Shown here: piece after piece, positions 37,001 to 46,609 of the stretch | Layout: each line of letters starts with the position of its first letter | Position numbering within the stretch: the first letter of the stretch is position 1 | Assembly (NCBI GenBank): GCA_030762935.1 | Contig: CM060898.1 | Span: forward strand, 96,950,781 to 97,014,780 | Length of the DNA stretch: 64,000 bases | Source: Hymenopus coronatus | Taxonomy: Eukaryota; Arthropoda; Insecta; Mantodea; Hymenopodidae | Direction of reading: 5' to 3' | Program-made: the position numbers and the translations under genes | Notes under the pieces: generated by a model | Told to the model about the DNA's origin: nothing | The model's input: the letters and a program-made list of their open reading frames with translations, nothing else | Database searches by the model: none

Positions 37001-40000
37001 CTACATTTTTTGTGTGGTAAGTTTCTGGCTATGTGTTACGATTTAGCAGTTATGCAAAATTCTGTAAAATTCACTCAGAATAAAGTAGTCTTCAGAGGCT
37101 ATTCCCAGAAAATTCAAAATATACATTGTATTTGTCAAGTAAATATCCTTGATATACAATATTTTAATCAAAATCGTTAGAGCCATTTTTGAAAAAATAA
37201 AAATTTTTGAAAAAAGTTCCATGTAAAGGTGGGGTGGGGGGATTTTTTCTAAAAATCTTCGTGTCACATCCCTGGAAGATACTGAACTTAAATACCAAGT
37301 TTGGTATTTTACCGACTTTTCGTTTTTGAGTTATCGTGCTCACAGACACATGGACACACACACACACACACAGACCTTTTTCTGAATACAGGGGAACCCT
37401 AAAACATATATTTCCGATGAAATCTCGGTATCAAATTTTTGGGTGGAGTGCAATACCTTCTCTATACACTATGTACATAGTAACATATAGAGAAAGTAAA
37501 AATGGGCCGAAACCTTATGTTGATTGCAATTGCACCTATATCAAAATTGTACCACTTTACCCTAAAGAATCTTTGAAGACCTGGTACTACTGATTCATTC
37601 TATCGCATGTGCTAAATTATTTCCAGCACCACAATAAACATACATTGAAGTAAAGAGCACCTCTTCCTGGGCAAAACACGATTTCTGGGCTTTATTTTGT
37701 TTCATAACATAACTGTTGATACGTTCAACTTTTGGCTCTGGCAACATAACATAATGTCAGGAGTGAATTATGCAACAACACCTCATGAATTGTTTCTCTT
37801 TGAAAAGATGTTTTAAATGTATTAATGGTTTTTAAGTAGGTAAGAAGGTATCTATGAAACTTGCTCTCAAAATGACAAGAAATGGAGAACAACTAAGCAC
37901 CCTGGCTTTATAAATAATATAAATGTTACATAATGGATTGAACAATTATAAACAATTATATAATAGTTGAGATGATTTGAACCAGTTAATATAACTTTGA
38001 TGTATGTACTATGATGTTCTATTTCTCCATTTTAACTTTCATGCTTGACGTGTATTTGAATATTGCCCACTATATTTGGCTTAATTAATTTCACAATCAT
38101 TCGATAAGAAAATTCATACTACAGGATTCGTCATTATACTTTACGTTCCTTTCTTTCTAATTTTGAGATCTATTAACTTCCAAATTGGCCGAAAAGAATG
38201 AACTGGATACAAATTACTATGACTACATACTGAGAAAAACTACCTTCCCCACCTTGGCATCTGAGCTCACGCCTGATGTCTACCAATTCAGTCACCTACA
38301 GTGAACCGTCTCTGCCAAGTGCACAGCTGCCCAGGGAGGAATTTCTGATTAACACAGTCTTTCGCTGTTAGTGCGCTCCATCATTGGGGAACCCATCAGT
38401 ATCATCTTCTATGTACACTTCGCTGCCATGGTTTTTAGGCAGAAAGATGAGATATTTTACCCTAGTTTGATCCATGGAATATATCTGGAGTTGGTTTATG
38501 GAGGAAACGTTACACTTTAAACAAAAACTAATACGATGTGTAACATTTACATAACTTTCTCTATATATTTTGCAAAAACTACTCTTACAGAAACTTATTC
38601 TTCTATCTACTTCCATACTAATTGAGATAAATATTAGCAGAAATAATTTTATTGCACACTTTTTGTTGGTTCAAAACAAAAATGAGAATACACTAGGTTA
38701 AAGCTATAGTAAACTCTTTTAGAAGGAATGTGATGGCTTTAAAATTCCATTCTGTGCACATGACCAGATGGAGAGTGAACGAGAGGGGGGGGGGGATTTA
38801 AACCAAAAACAAGGAGTATTCTGAGAATTGTGAACTCCACAAAAAATTGTTGTGTTATAACAATATCTACATTTTTTTTGTGTAAGAGTTTGTTTATGCC
38901 TTACAGTTTACAGTTATACTTGTTATCCAGTAGTGCTTCAGCAGCTATTCCCAGAAAATTCAAGATATACATTTTATTTGTGGTAGTGCAGGGTATGATC
39001 CTGCCTCTGGCATAGGGACCCAGTTTCTGTTCATAGTGTCAGTATTGGGATTCCCCCCCCCCATTGGGAGAACCAGGTGTGTGTTCAGTCATTATCTATT
39101 ACAGAAGGGAAATGTCAATCAATACCCCTGCAGTATCATACCTAAACATCAAGGTTGGCTTGTGATCACTCTCGTTCTGGGCATTGGCTGACCTTTGGTT
39201 GAATAATCAGCATCATCACCATCATCCATTTTTGAGAAAATCAAAAATTTTGAAAAATCTTCCACATAAAGGGTATATGGGGTGCAATTTTCCTGGAAAT
39301 CTTTATGTTGCATCCTATGAAGATACTGAATTTAAATACTATGTTGGGTGTTTAATAAAAATGTTCAGTTTTGATTATGTTGTATGCACATTTGCATATA
39401 CACATATTTTCTTAAAGTACTTTTTTTTTGGATTTGGGAGTCCTCAAAACATGTATTTATGGAAAATTTTTTGATTAAAAATTTTGGGTGAAATGTAATA
39501 TCTTCTCTGCCTATACTATGTACATTGGAGAGAAAGTAAACATGCAAAAAATATCCTACAGTTATAAAATAGGAAAAGATAAACAATTTGCATGAGGGAG
39601 CTGATTTTACAATTTACATTCCATTTAATACCCATTGATTACTCACTAGTAGTACATCCAAAATTTAAATCTGTATGTTCCACATTTTATTGCACCAGTA
39701 AAGGAGGACCATGATTATGTTGAAGGACTGCACACAGTTAAGCTATAAGTCTATCATAGTAACATAAGAGTGGTACATTCACTCTGTAACCTTAAGTTAA
39801 AATATAATGCAATAGAATTTAATGCTTTGCCATGTCTGTGGTACAAACTGTAAAGGGCTATTCACATTGAAAATTAACCATAGAATATAGATGCAAAAAT
39901 AAATGTACCATGACCATTCTCTATGACAAACTAAACGTAGACAATAGCCAATCAGAAATTAAAACAAGTGAACTACGCCTTGCAAGTGAATAGCAAACTA

Positions 40001-42857
40001 AAATGGCTGGCAGAGACAAGTGTGGCAGCATTCATGCACATGCAAACTAGAGTAACCAATTTGCATAGTGTTTAATATTTTATAGAACGGTTGTCTCGTA
40101 GACGATGGTGAATTCATCCCTTTAATCAAAAACAAATTAACGGAGGAGGTTTTCATAATCTACTAAGTGAAATGAGAGAGAATTATCAAGCAAAGGCATT
40201 TTAATAACAAATCGAGCAGTGTTCTCATTGATTGATTCCTATGTTGCATGTTAACTTTGATGCAAAAGCTTGGTGTTTGCAAGCTTCTACGTTAAAGTAT
40301 GGTTATGTCTTCATCAGTGTTAATGTCAATGTAACCATCATGAATGAATCTATACATATTATTGGCTACAAGCTTCTGTATCTAAGTTACGTCTACAGTT
40401 GGTTTTCGATGTGAATGGCCCTTAACATTTTGAATCTGTTCACAAGGCTATAAAAATGCCTTTGCTCCTGCACATTTTACAGACAAACCATAAAAATTGA
40501 TAAGTATTATTTAGGTCCACAAGTTCATTTTTGCACTAATTGTCCAATATTATTTAACTAGTTTACAAAACAATGCAATCCTATCCATTATCAAATTGTT
40601 GCTATTTAAGAAACAATCTCTATCCTTAACAGACATGATTGCTAGTCTTTCCTCATGAAGTATTTTTTTATATCTGATCTGATAGCTTCTATGAATTCAG
40701 AATTGAGAAATTCTAAAGTATTACCTATTTCTCAACATATTTGGAAAAGCAAGGTAGTTTTCTACATTATGAACGTATATCTTTTAATTTCTCTACAAAA
40801 TAAGTATTGCACATATAAAACTGCAATAAAAACTGTATATTAATTTTCAATGTCGGACAAATAATTGCTACAGTATATCTCAATACCAGACAATATTTTT
40901 TTCCAAAATATTAATGTTTAGAATTAGGGTTCATCTGGCATTCGCCATATATGCTTTTGAATACCATACACGGAAAAAGTAAGTTTCAAACTTTACGGGT
41001 ATAGCAGTGGCGATGCCTGGGGGAAATGGTATAGATTACCACCAAGATCAGTCATTACAGCTAAACTGCCGCCATCAGCACCAAACCCAGACATACCGGT
41101 ACATTTCCATTTTCTCTTCTCCATCTTTCTCCCACTCCTATGTGAATTTCTGTGCAAATTTAAATTAGGTAAAAATATGTATTATATGTTATAGTATGTT
41201 GCCTAAATAGAAAATCATATCCATCATCACTACAGCCACTGCTGCTATCACATTCTATCGTTGCACACATACGTACATCCATTCTCTGTCTCTCTTGCTC
41301 CCAATGTAAATTTCTGTGCTTTTAGGTAAAAACTTTAAATGTTGTTTAAATACAAAATCACATAAATGGTAAACAAATAAAATAAGGAGTTAAAATAATT
41401 ATTCAATTTAATAAGCTTTTACTCATAGACCCTGACCTATTGTAGCAGCAACAAGAATTATAATTGCAGTAATCCATCATCGTTTGTTACAGTTACGCTG
41501 CTTGCATGCCATCATGTACCATTGCACCCATACCATACATTTCCATATTCCCCTCTCTGTCAACTGCTCAAAACGTGAATTTCTGTACAAATTCAAATTC
41601 AGTAAAATAGAAAAAATTAATAAAATAAAAAAATAATGGAACTTTCAGCCTAAGTGTCCATTGGTTTATTCAAAATATATGGCAAACCTTTAAATTTCAT
41701 TTGAAAATTCTTCTTTTTATGTAAGTCTTTTAAACATGCCTTCCTTTTATATATGCAGATGATATGTCAAATTCCAAAATTAAGTTCTGAAAAATTGGGG
41801 TCTCTTGTATTCAGATAAATGCGATATGAAGGGCTTCACCAAAGTCAGGAATAACACTTCAAAAATATTTTGCTTGTACTTAAAAGTGATTAGTACCATT
41901 TCATATAAGAATGCAAAATAAATGAGTTGTTAAGTTTGATAGATGTCCCACCTGGAGAATAGGCTATAATGGCATCATAATTAATGCACTCAAAGAGCAA
42001 CAGGGGTGCAATGTAATGAAACCTATCTTACTGCTTAGAAATTTTTTAAAAAGGCAATATGACGGTTTCAATTAGTTTTGTATTTACAAAATTGGGATAG
42101 GATATTAAAGATATATAATTTTTTGGCTTGCAGTTTAGTGTTCATTAACTGTTTAGCTCATATTGAATGGTGATTGAATGAAATGGTCGAAATGGTCCTC
42201 AATGTCTGATGTCCCTAGATCTTAGGAGTTACACAACATTAATATTTTGAAGATAAGAAAACAGAAACCTTATCCAGATAACTCACCCTTACCAAGATTC
42301 AAACTTGGGATCTCTTGAATGTGAGGCAAATACATTATCCCTAAACTATTTTTCTTACTACCTTAAATGTAAACCGATTACCAGGGAAACAGTATGGTCC
42401 AATCACATTGCAAGCATTTTTGTGGTGTTAAACCTTTTATTTAATTTTACATTTAAACATCCCTGAAAAAGATAATTATTTACTGGTTTATTATTGGAAG
42501 GTATAAATGAAGCAAATAAAAGTTTTATATATGCTGGAAACCTTTTTCCAGCTTAGAGCTGATCCTATGCCATTTGAAAAAGTTCAAGTTGTATAGAAAT
42601 AACAGCAGCAGAAAAAAAAAACAATGTTTAAGATCTTTCTTTTCATACAAGCATAAATGCTCCTAAATCATTATTTCAAATTGTTGCAGATAACGCTGGT
42701 TGATGATTTTTTTCATCCAAAAAAACAATGTAAGAGTCACTGTTATCGGATTGTGTATCGCCACATGGAGAAGACATTGACACAAGAGGAAGTCAGTGTT
42801 ATCCATCACAAGATTGAAAAAGAAGCATCTGGTAGACTTGGTGTGAACATCCGATAA
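24529..42857 (+). CDS. FARS2: FARS2 mitochondrial phenylalanyl-tRNA synthetase (6 exons, complete)
   Basis: Charges mitochondrial tRNA-Phe in the matrix as a monomeric class IIc synthetase. Exons: 24529-25077, 25156-25309, 28897-29028, 30640-30800, 35078-35200, 42690-42857; total 1287 nt, 428 residues plus TAA. The N-terminus ([19 protein letters not shown]) is basic and hydroxylated, as expected of a mitochondrial presequence; Met5 is an alternative start. RAHATAHQA is 132-140, motif 2 [19 protein letters not shown] 156-174, motif 3 [13 protein letters not shown] 286-298. The C-terminal FDX-ACB anticodon-binding fold runs from about 335 (FWLP) to the end ([13 protein letters not shown]). Length is close to the usual 430-450. 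All phases close; intron 2 uses GC-AG. Divergent neighbour is DDX27. No lesion. Confidence 0.97.
25078..25155 (+). other. FARS2 intron 1
   Basis: 78-bp GT-AG intron, very short beside the multi-kilobase introns around it. Confidence 0.9.
25156..25309 (+). CDS. FARS2: FARS2 exon 2
   Basis: 154 nt after acceptor TTCTCAG, only 78 bp from exon 1. It encodes [17 protein letters not shown], then [11 protein letters not shown], a less conserved helical part. It ends after one base of a codon at a GC donor (AAAAG/GCAAGT), which rejoins as Asp in DVKYRWV. Confidence 0.92.
25768..26007 (+). mobile_element. tRNA-derived SINE-2, copy 1
   Basis: Head with A box GGCCGGGTGGTTAGACCGC and B box CCAGGTTCGATATCCC. 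Body contains GGTTTTCTCTGGGTTCTCC and CATTCCACTGTTGCAAC, matching the copy at 32604-32823. The 3' tail (GTAGTAAAAGCAGGAGTTAAA) is also seen at 27150 reversed. Confidence 0.88.
26505..27045 (-). repeat. Tandem 245-bp duplication of a SINE-like unit
   Basis: Units at 26524-26768 and 26769-about 27008, roughly 88-90% alike by eye. On the minus strand the proximal end has a tRNA-like head (GTGGCTTATGGTCAGGCATT, then GCAGGTTAAAACC), repeated as GCAGGTTCAAACCAGC in the other unit. Each unit ends AATGAGAAGCTAT. Probably a SINE that was duplicated after insertion. Confidence 0.7.
27145..27340 (-). mobile_element. tRNA-derived SINE-2, copy 2 (5'-truncated)
   Basis: On the minus strand it has the B box region TTCGATTCC, GCATGTGAGACTTGTGGTGG, TTTTCTCTGGGTTCTCCAG and the tail GTGCCATAGTAATAAAAGC. 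The A box is not visible. It aligns with copies at 25768 and 32604. Confidence 0.85.
28897..29028 (+). CDS. FARS2: FARS2 exon 3
   Basis: 132 nt coding [18 protein letters not shown] and then [15 protein letters not shown], the conserved catalytic-core strands before motif 3. Acceptor TGTTTTAG, donor GTAAGC, phase 1 at both ends. Confidence 0.96.
29295..29405 (+). mobile_element. tRNA-like SINE-5 copy
   Basis: TTTCAGTGGTCAGCATACTA, then TTGGAATTGATTCCCAGCTA and GTGGGGAGGAATTTTTCTTT. Same order as at 11475 and 63285 (reversed). Body is short. Confidence 0.55.
29495..29690 (-). mobile_element. Mini Penelope-like element: inverted pseudo-LTRs only
   Basis: Perfect 64-bp inverted repeat (29525-29588 and 29629-29692) around a 40-bp spacer, with a 30-bp one-sided extension (29495-29524). 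The whole is flanked by a 12-bp direct repeat AAGTAAACATAA (29483-29494 and 29691-29702), so the outer 2 bp of the right arm overlap the duplication. Inverted terminal repeats, a one-sided extension and a target duplication of this size are known for PLEs. On the minus strand CCTGAAGACGAGGAAG, a 5-nt loop and CTTCTTCGAAACG resemble a hammerhead ribozyme core, with one extra base. No coding sequence is left. Confidence 0.7.
30640..30800 (+). CDS. FARS2: FARS2 exon 4 (motif 3)
   Basis: 161 nt with [17 protein letters not shown], class II motif 3 with its ATP-binding Arg, then IPDIRLFWS. It ends in phase 0 at GTAAGT. A C14A15 tract follows at 30827-30855. Confidence 0.97.
30827..30855. repeat. 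C14-A15 homopolymer junction
   Basis: 14 C followed directly by 15 A, 27 bp past the FARS2 exon 4 donor. It sits at the left end of a repeat A 3' fragment. Confidence 0.9.
30856..31245 (+). repeat. Repeat A 3' end, then a tandem duplication
   Basis: 30856-31030 matches the last about 175 bp of repeat A (TTTTTCTAAAAATACTTTTG, GGTGAAATCTCAACA, CTTTCTCTAGCTACTATG). From about 31002 a unit of about 128 bp that includes the last bases of repeat A plus flank is repeated, less exactly, at 31132-31245 (shared end ATCAAAACTTCTGGTCATTC). Confidence 0.7.
32604..32823 (+). mobile_element. tRNA-derived SINE-2, copy 3, with target duplication
   Basis: Complete 220-bp copy: A box GTGGCTGAGTGGTTAGACC, B box GGGTTCGATTCC, body GGTTTTCTCTGGGTTCTCCG and ACCATCGCATTCCACCGG, and an A-rich 3' end. 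Flanked by a 12-bp direct repeat AGTCAAAGGGTG (32592-32603 and 32824-32835). The closeness of the flanks points to a fairly recent insertion. Confidence 0.95.
32880..34030 (+). repeat. Family C repeat, copy 1 (split by SINE-1)
   Basis: Aligns with 41480-42205 from GCACCCATACCATA through AGTTCTGAAAAATTGGGG and CAAAGAGCAACAGGGGTGCA to GAATGGTGATTGAATGAAAT. SINE-1 is inserted at 33032-33324 within it. Confidence 0.8.
33032..33324 (+). mobile_element. tRNA-derived SINE-1, copy 2, with target duplication
   Basis: A box GTGGTGTAATGGTTACC, B box GGGTTCAAACCC, body with GGAAGGGAAGTAAAGC and CACGTAAAAGAACC. It ends ATAACAGGCCATTTC. Flanked by a 15-bp direct repeat ATTTCCATATTCCTC (33017-33031 and 33325-33339). 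Inserted into a family C repeat. Confidence 0.95.
35078..35200 (+). CDS. FARS2: FARS2 exon 5
   Basis: 41 codons, phase 0 at both ends. It encodes [20 protein letters not shown], then [10 protein letters not shown], the start of the FDX-ACB anticodon-binding domain. Confidence 0.97.
35646..37562. mobile_element. TIR DNA transposon with TA target duplication
   Basis: Ends are inverted repeats: left GGGTAGAGTGGTACAATTTT, right its reverse complement with one change (GGGTAAAGTGGTACAATTTT), continuing as GAT, each flanked by TA (35644-35645, 37563-37564). TA duplication and this kind of end fit the Tc1/mariner-pogo superfamily. Related GATCA/CAATT motifs recur near the ends. About 1.15 kb is its own sequence; 36755-37505 is a repeat A insertion. 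No intact transposase; minus-strand fragments at 35830-36110 are stop-broken. Confidence 0.8.
36755..37505 (+). repeat. Repeat A copy nested in the TIR transposon
   Basis: Starts ATCGGATGTGTTCCATTCAC and ends ATATAGAGAAAGTAAAAATG. It closely matches the copy at 10085-10958, including the CA repeat and the final stem-loop. The 5' third is shortened. Confidence 0.88.
38525..39543 (+). repeat. Repeat A copy with a 240-bp insert
   Basis: Family start at 38525 (CGATGTGTAACATTTACATA) and end at 39543 (GAGAGAAAGTAAAC). At about 38984-39225 non-family sequence interrupts it between ATACATTTTATTTGT and CATTTTTGAGAAAATC; this insert has a GCAGGGTATGATCCTGC palindrome-like stretch and CAT/ATC repeats. 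Confidence 0.75.
39854..40422 (+). mobile_element. PIF/Harbinger-type miniature transposon
   Basis: 569 bp with inverted ends AGGGCTATTCACATTGAAAA (left) and AGGGCCATTCACATCGAAAA (right, reverse complement), flanked on both sides by TAA, the TWA target duplication typical of PIF/Harbinger. At 40085-40203 a frame reads [27 protein letters not shown] and [10 protein letters not shown], much like the N-terminal RRWWVRP...FHxLxxELR part of Harbinger transposases, with one stop. The rest of the transposase is deleted. Confidence 0.8.
40900..41470 (+). repeat. Family C repeat, partial copy
   Basis: Matches the left part of 62040-62550: TTTTTTCCAAAATATTAATG, GGGTATAGCAGTGGCGATGC, GGGGGAAATGGTATA, then CACTCC(C)TATGTGAATTTCT. 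It includes two or more internal near-repeats of the TTTCCATT..CTGTGTGAATTTC type. Confidence 0.65.
41480..42205 (+). repeat. Family C repeat, copy 2
   Basis: Aligns with 32985-34030 without the SINE-1 insertion. It therefore shows the empty site sequence ACCATACATTTCCATATTCC. Confidence 0.85.
42230..42360 (-). mobile_element. tRNA-like SINE head
   Basis: On the minus strand TAGTTTAGGGATAATGTATT and AAGTTTGAATCTTGGTAAGG have A box and B box spacing, followed by GGATAAGGTTTCTG. Possibly a short old SINE; the body is not matched elsewhere in the window. Confidence 0.4.
42690..42857 (+). CDS. FARS2: FARS2 exon 6 (C-terminus)
   Basis: 56 codons including TAA at 42855-42857. It encodes [20 protein letters not shown] and [11 protein letters not shown], the end of the FDX-ACB domain. 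The acceptor is TTGTTGCAG. Confidence 0.96.
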   Translation: MTLVDDFFHPKKQCKSHCYRIVYRHMEKTLTQEEVSVIHHKIEKEASGRLGVNIR

Positions 42858-43380
42858 ACTCTGTATGCAGGAGTGAATTCTTGCTGTGAATGGAACAGTA
42901 GCAGTCAACAATAACTGTGAAAGTGACTTTGTGTTTCCCTTTAATATGGGCAAGGCAGTGTCTAGAACAATACAAAAGATGAAGGTGAAGCATCAGTAAA
43001 TGCATTTTAAAAGCCCTTTGTTGTTATGAAATTGGAAGCATTTTTTAAATGCATTTTGAAACCTCCAGGTACCACAAAATTAGATAGTCATTTCTTATTG
43101 TATTTTACCTTTTTCCTTTGTAGCCTGTTTATAACACAATTTTTTATTCATGTGCTTCAGAATTGGAAATGGATACTGTTTCTGCACATTAACAAACTAA
43201 GAGTATGAAGCTAAGCAATTATTAGTGTATCAAGCTCTTTTAAGTTTGTATTTGTAATAAATGAAAGCAAAGCACAAGAACAAAAACAGAGGTGTCTCTT
43301 CTTTCTGAAGCACATCATATTATATGCTCCAAATTTAAAAGGGAGCAAAACTGAGTAAATATGAAAAGTGGAAGAAGAGG
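42858..43380 (+). other. FARS2 3' UTR and immediate downstream
   Basis: Follows the stop codon. Contains the polyadenylation signal described separately; beyond about 43290 nothing is recognised until the LINE-like stretch. Confidence 0.6.
43256..43261 (+). terminator. FARS2: FARS2 polyadenylation signal AATAAA
   Basis: First canonical AATAAA after the stop codon that has a GT-rich stretch (GAGGTGTCTCTTCTTTCTG) about 30 bp downstream. Predicts a 3' UTR of about 420 nt. Sequence inference only. Confidence 0.6.
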
Positions 43381-43399
43381 AGTAAGAAGTATAAAGTAG

Positions 43400-44500
43400 C
43401 CCAAGAAGTATTTACTTAGGCATTAAAATAGATGGAGTGAACATTGGGAAAAACAAAAGAAAGTAGCACTGAGAAAAGGAAAAGGAGCCATGTGCAATTA
43501 AAAGTTGTAAGTACAGAATACTGAACATTGGAGTTAAGTGGTTGGAAAAAAAATTATATGGTGGTGGGTCCTAAAATATATGTGGAATAGATATACGGTC
43601 TTCAGAGTTTTTTGGCCTTTGCTACCAATCATTTGTCCCCACATGACTTCAATACTAGGTAGCGAGTTTTGTCATGCATTACCTCTTGCAGAGGACTAGC
43701 AAACGATTAGTAGGAGTGGAAGTAACAGTTTCGAGGTCACAAGTGAAATAGGACTTGTATTGCACCTTTCCAATATATTTGAAACATTCACTTGCATCTC
43801 TTAAACTCAAATTGCAGCATTTATATTGATAGGTAACTCAAATAATTGGACAGTTAGGTAATGTAGAGGATTTTAATGGCACAACTTCCCCATTGCAATA
43901 AACGCTTGTTCATGCTCTTTACAGCAGTAAATAAAAACTAACCTACACAAAATGTTCTGGTGAAAAATAGTTGTGCACTGCCCAGAACATCAACCCATTT
44001 ACAAAATCAGCAATGCATGCAGTCTAAGGTTCAATTCTTCACCTCCCCTTTGAACTAATAATGACAAAAGGCATTTAAATCCACTGGTGCTAAAGGCTGA
44101 ATAAATCTGAAGACCCCGGTATATAGGGGCTGAATGGGGGGGGAGGGGAGGAACCCATTTATATGGTCCATAGGATGTTTTGGAGGAAAGTATTGGGCTT
44201 ACCAAGTGCAGCAGCAAAAGAAGCAGTGCAGATGGAGATGAAAAGAGTGCAGGAAAGGTATTATAGAAAGAGCACTGAAATATTGGTTTAGGATACTGAA
44301 TCTAGATAAAAATAATTTGTTAAAACAGTTTGTGGAATATTAGAAAAAGAGTTTTAAAAACTTTGGATGGCCTAGTAGCATCTGAATGAACCTGGAAGTG
44401 AATAGGTTGGAGGAATACTGAAGGAGTGGAGAACATAACCATAATAACTTTTGGAAATTAATAAGGAAGAGATTTGAAAATATAGAAATCCAAAAATTTC
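43400..44500 (+). mobile_element. Probable non-LTR retrotransposon C-terminal remnant
   Basis: Short translated pieces in shifting frames fit the part after the RT core: YLGIKIDGVNIGKN near 43420, RKVLGLPSAAAKEAVQMEMK near 44185-44245 and ALKYWFRILNLDKNNLLKQF near 44270-44330. Stops and frame changes are frequent, and about 43780-44140 does not fit. Family not assigned. Confidence 0.45.
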
Positions 44501-44649
44501 TTGGGGGTGATGGAAAAAAAGGTCTCTGGTATATTTACAGTTGAAATTGGCTAATCTGAAGTTGAAGGAACCAAGAAAAAAAATTGAATTATTCTGAATT
44601 ACAAAAGTTTTTTCAATAATGTTTTAATTAAAACAGATCTAAATTAAAT

Positions 44650-45527
44650 TATAGGAAGGACAACATTAGAGTGTGTACTTACAGATAAGGGATCCTTTTA
44701 CTGGAATTTTTTTATCCTGTGCCTTCTTGAACCACTTTTTAACGCACTCATCAACATCAGGATTTTTCAGGCCCTTTCGCTCTTCTTCTTTTTTTTTACT
44801 TTTGTCACTGTTTGTAACTACACTGTTTAAAATGTTATCCTTATTTTTGAGGTACGTAGACAACGTATTCTGGGAGATTCCAAAGTCTTGCAATGTCACA
44901 CATTTTTTGTTAAACCTTTTTCCACTTCGCCAATGTCTGCTGCCTTTTCAGCTAAAGTAAGAGTTTAGTAATTTACACGTTTAGATTTGGAGAGAGCCAT
45001 TATTAGCTCAGTTCACTGCTTAAACACGCTGATGATTTTGATGTAACTGTGCAGACTGTTTAAAAATGCTCACTTTACTGCACAGGAAGTTATTTGCTGC
45101 AAACGTAGGCCAACATGTGACCGTAGGTAGACAGAATGAAAAGGGTACAGTGTTCACAATGACAAGTGCCTTGGCTGGCAACAAGTCCCTAGAATTGTAC
45201 AAAGAAGCTTAACTAGCCCACATTCTTTACCAGCAGGAGAGGGAATTGGAACTATAATATGATGCATTTCCAGGAATTTAGCAAGGGAAGGGAATGGGAC
45301 CACAGTATGGCACAATTTCTGGAATTTATCCAGCAAGTTTGACTAACCAATAATTTTTTTCATTCACTCTTGTTGAATATTATATCAAATTATCCAAAAA
45401 ATATTCATTTACGATTTAAGAAGACTTTTTAACATTGCTTTGTATAGGAATGTCAAGGGACCATGCTAAAAGTTTGAATTATTTACAACTTTGAATTAAA
45501 AACGTTCAAATTAATCAAGTTCGACTG
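44650..45527 (-). mobile_element. pogo/Tigger DNA transposon remnant
   Basis: Minus strand. The outer end is CAGTCGAACTTGATTAATTT (45527 inward), like the CAGT-GAAC ends of Tigger elements. A frame-shifted start region near 45000 (MALSKSKR) leads to LAEKA, DFGISQNTLSTYLKNKDNIL and VDECVKKWFKKAQDKKIPVKG: the two helix-turn-helix parts of a CENP-B type DNA-binding domain. The DDE catalytic domain is missing beyond 44650. Inactive. Confidence 0.82.
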
Positions 45528-46600
45528 CATATCAATGAAGAAAACATGGGAAAGGGAGACATAGTTGAAAAAGTAAATAGTGAACAAAGGGAGGAAATAG
45601 CATACTTAAGAATGGTCATTTGGAGATTAAGCAGAATAAGAAAAAGCATCCCACAGAGTCAAGTGTTCCATTTGAGGAGGGAAGGAAGCTCTATAATATA
45701 CAGTGTTGGGATGTCAAGGAATGGATTTATGAATGAAAGAATTCCTGGATTAGAATTGGAACAAGGTGAATAGAATAGCAGCGTTTTTTTTTTTATGAAA
45801 GGATGGCCAAAGCTTAGATGAGTTTTAGCAAAGTTAAGAAAAAATGGAACACATCGAAGGGAATTAAGACTTAATATACGAGGGGCATACTGAAAGTCAC
45901 GAGCAACCCATTGTAAAAATTTAAATTTCTACAATGTAACGAAACGAATTGCAGAATGGTAATCTACAGACTTTAAGTCACATTCAGATACCTGAAGGCA
46001 GGCGAAAAAAAACTGCTATGGTTGAAGTCCAGCGAAAACTAAAGGAAAATTTGCATATTCACCTAACAGAACACCAAGTGAAGAAAACAAGCAATATAAA
46101 AGCTGCCTAAAAGTGAAGACTAATCTGTGACAGACAAACATATTCAAAGTTATGAAGCATTATGAAAATAAGTTTTTAATGAAAATCAAATTCATTTATA
46201 GTTTCATTAACAGGTAAGAAAACTAGGACTTTCAATTTTCTCCAGTTTTGACATTACTAGTAAATCTGTGCTCATTCAGCATGAGAAAAAAATTGAGGAG
46301 CTGTGATTGGCAGTGATCCTGGTCATGAAAGCCTGATCTGGAAGAAGCAGGTGCTCCCCCATCACTTATAGATAGAAGATCATCTACCTCTGCCATGTGT
46401 AAGTGGATGCGAGTCTGGCAGTGGATTGGTGAGCCTCTAGTTTGATCTCAAATTGTTATGCCATTAATGGAGGATGGGTAAATGTTGACTTTCATAATAT
46501 CCTCTGTATCTAAAACGATCCCATAGTCATGTCCTGGAACATACAGAACTACATAATATAATCCAGAGTGTCTCGTCCTACTCAGCACACTTACTGTTAC
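45528..46600. other. Intergenic, possible mariner end
   Basis: An ORF at 45546-45773 resembles nothing I know. At 45879 a TA is followed by CGAGGGGCATACTGAAAGTC, similar to mariner-type termini, but no partner end or transposase is seen. The remainder is unassigned. Confidence 0.4.
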
Positions 46601-46609
46601 TTGTGTTCT

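Larger units (their letters stand above)
35201..42689 (+). other. FARS2 intron 5, nested transposons
   Basis: 7489-bp GT-AG intron, the largest in the window. It holds a TIR transposon with a repeat A copy inside, another repeat A copy with its own insert, a PIF/Harbinger miniature element, and family C repeats. 37570-38520 and 42360-42680 show nothing recognised. Confidence 0.8.

Noticed and set aside
38368..38616. Minus-strand ORF with [20 protein letters not shown]
   Set aside because: The C-terminal part reads protein-like but I find no partner exons or known domain, and its N-terminal part runs into repeat A. Left unannotated.
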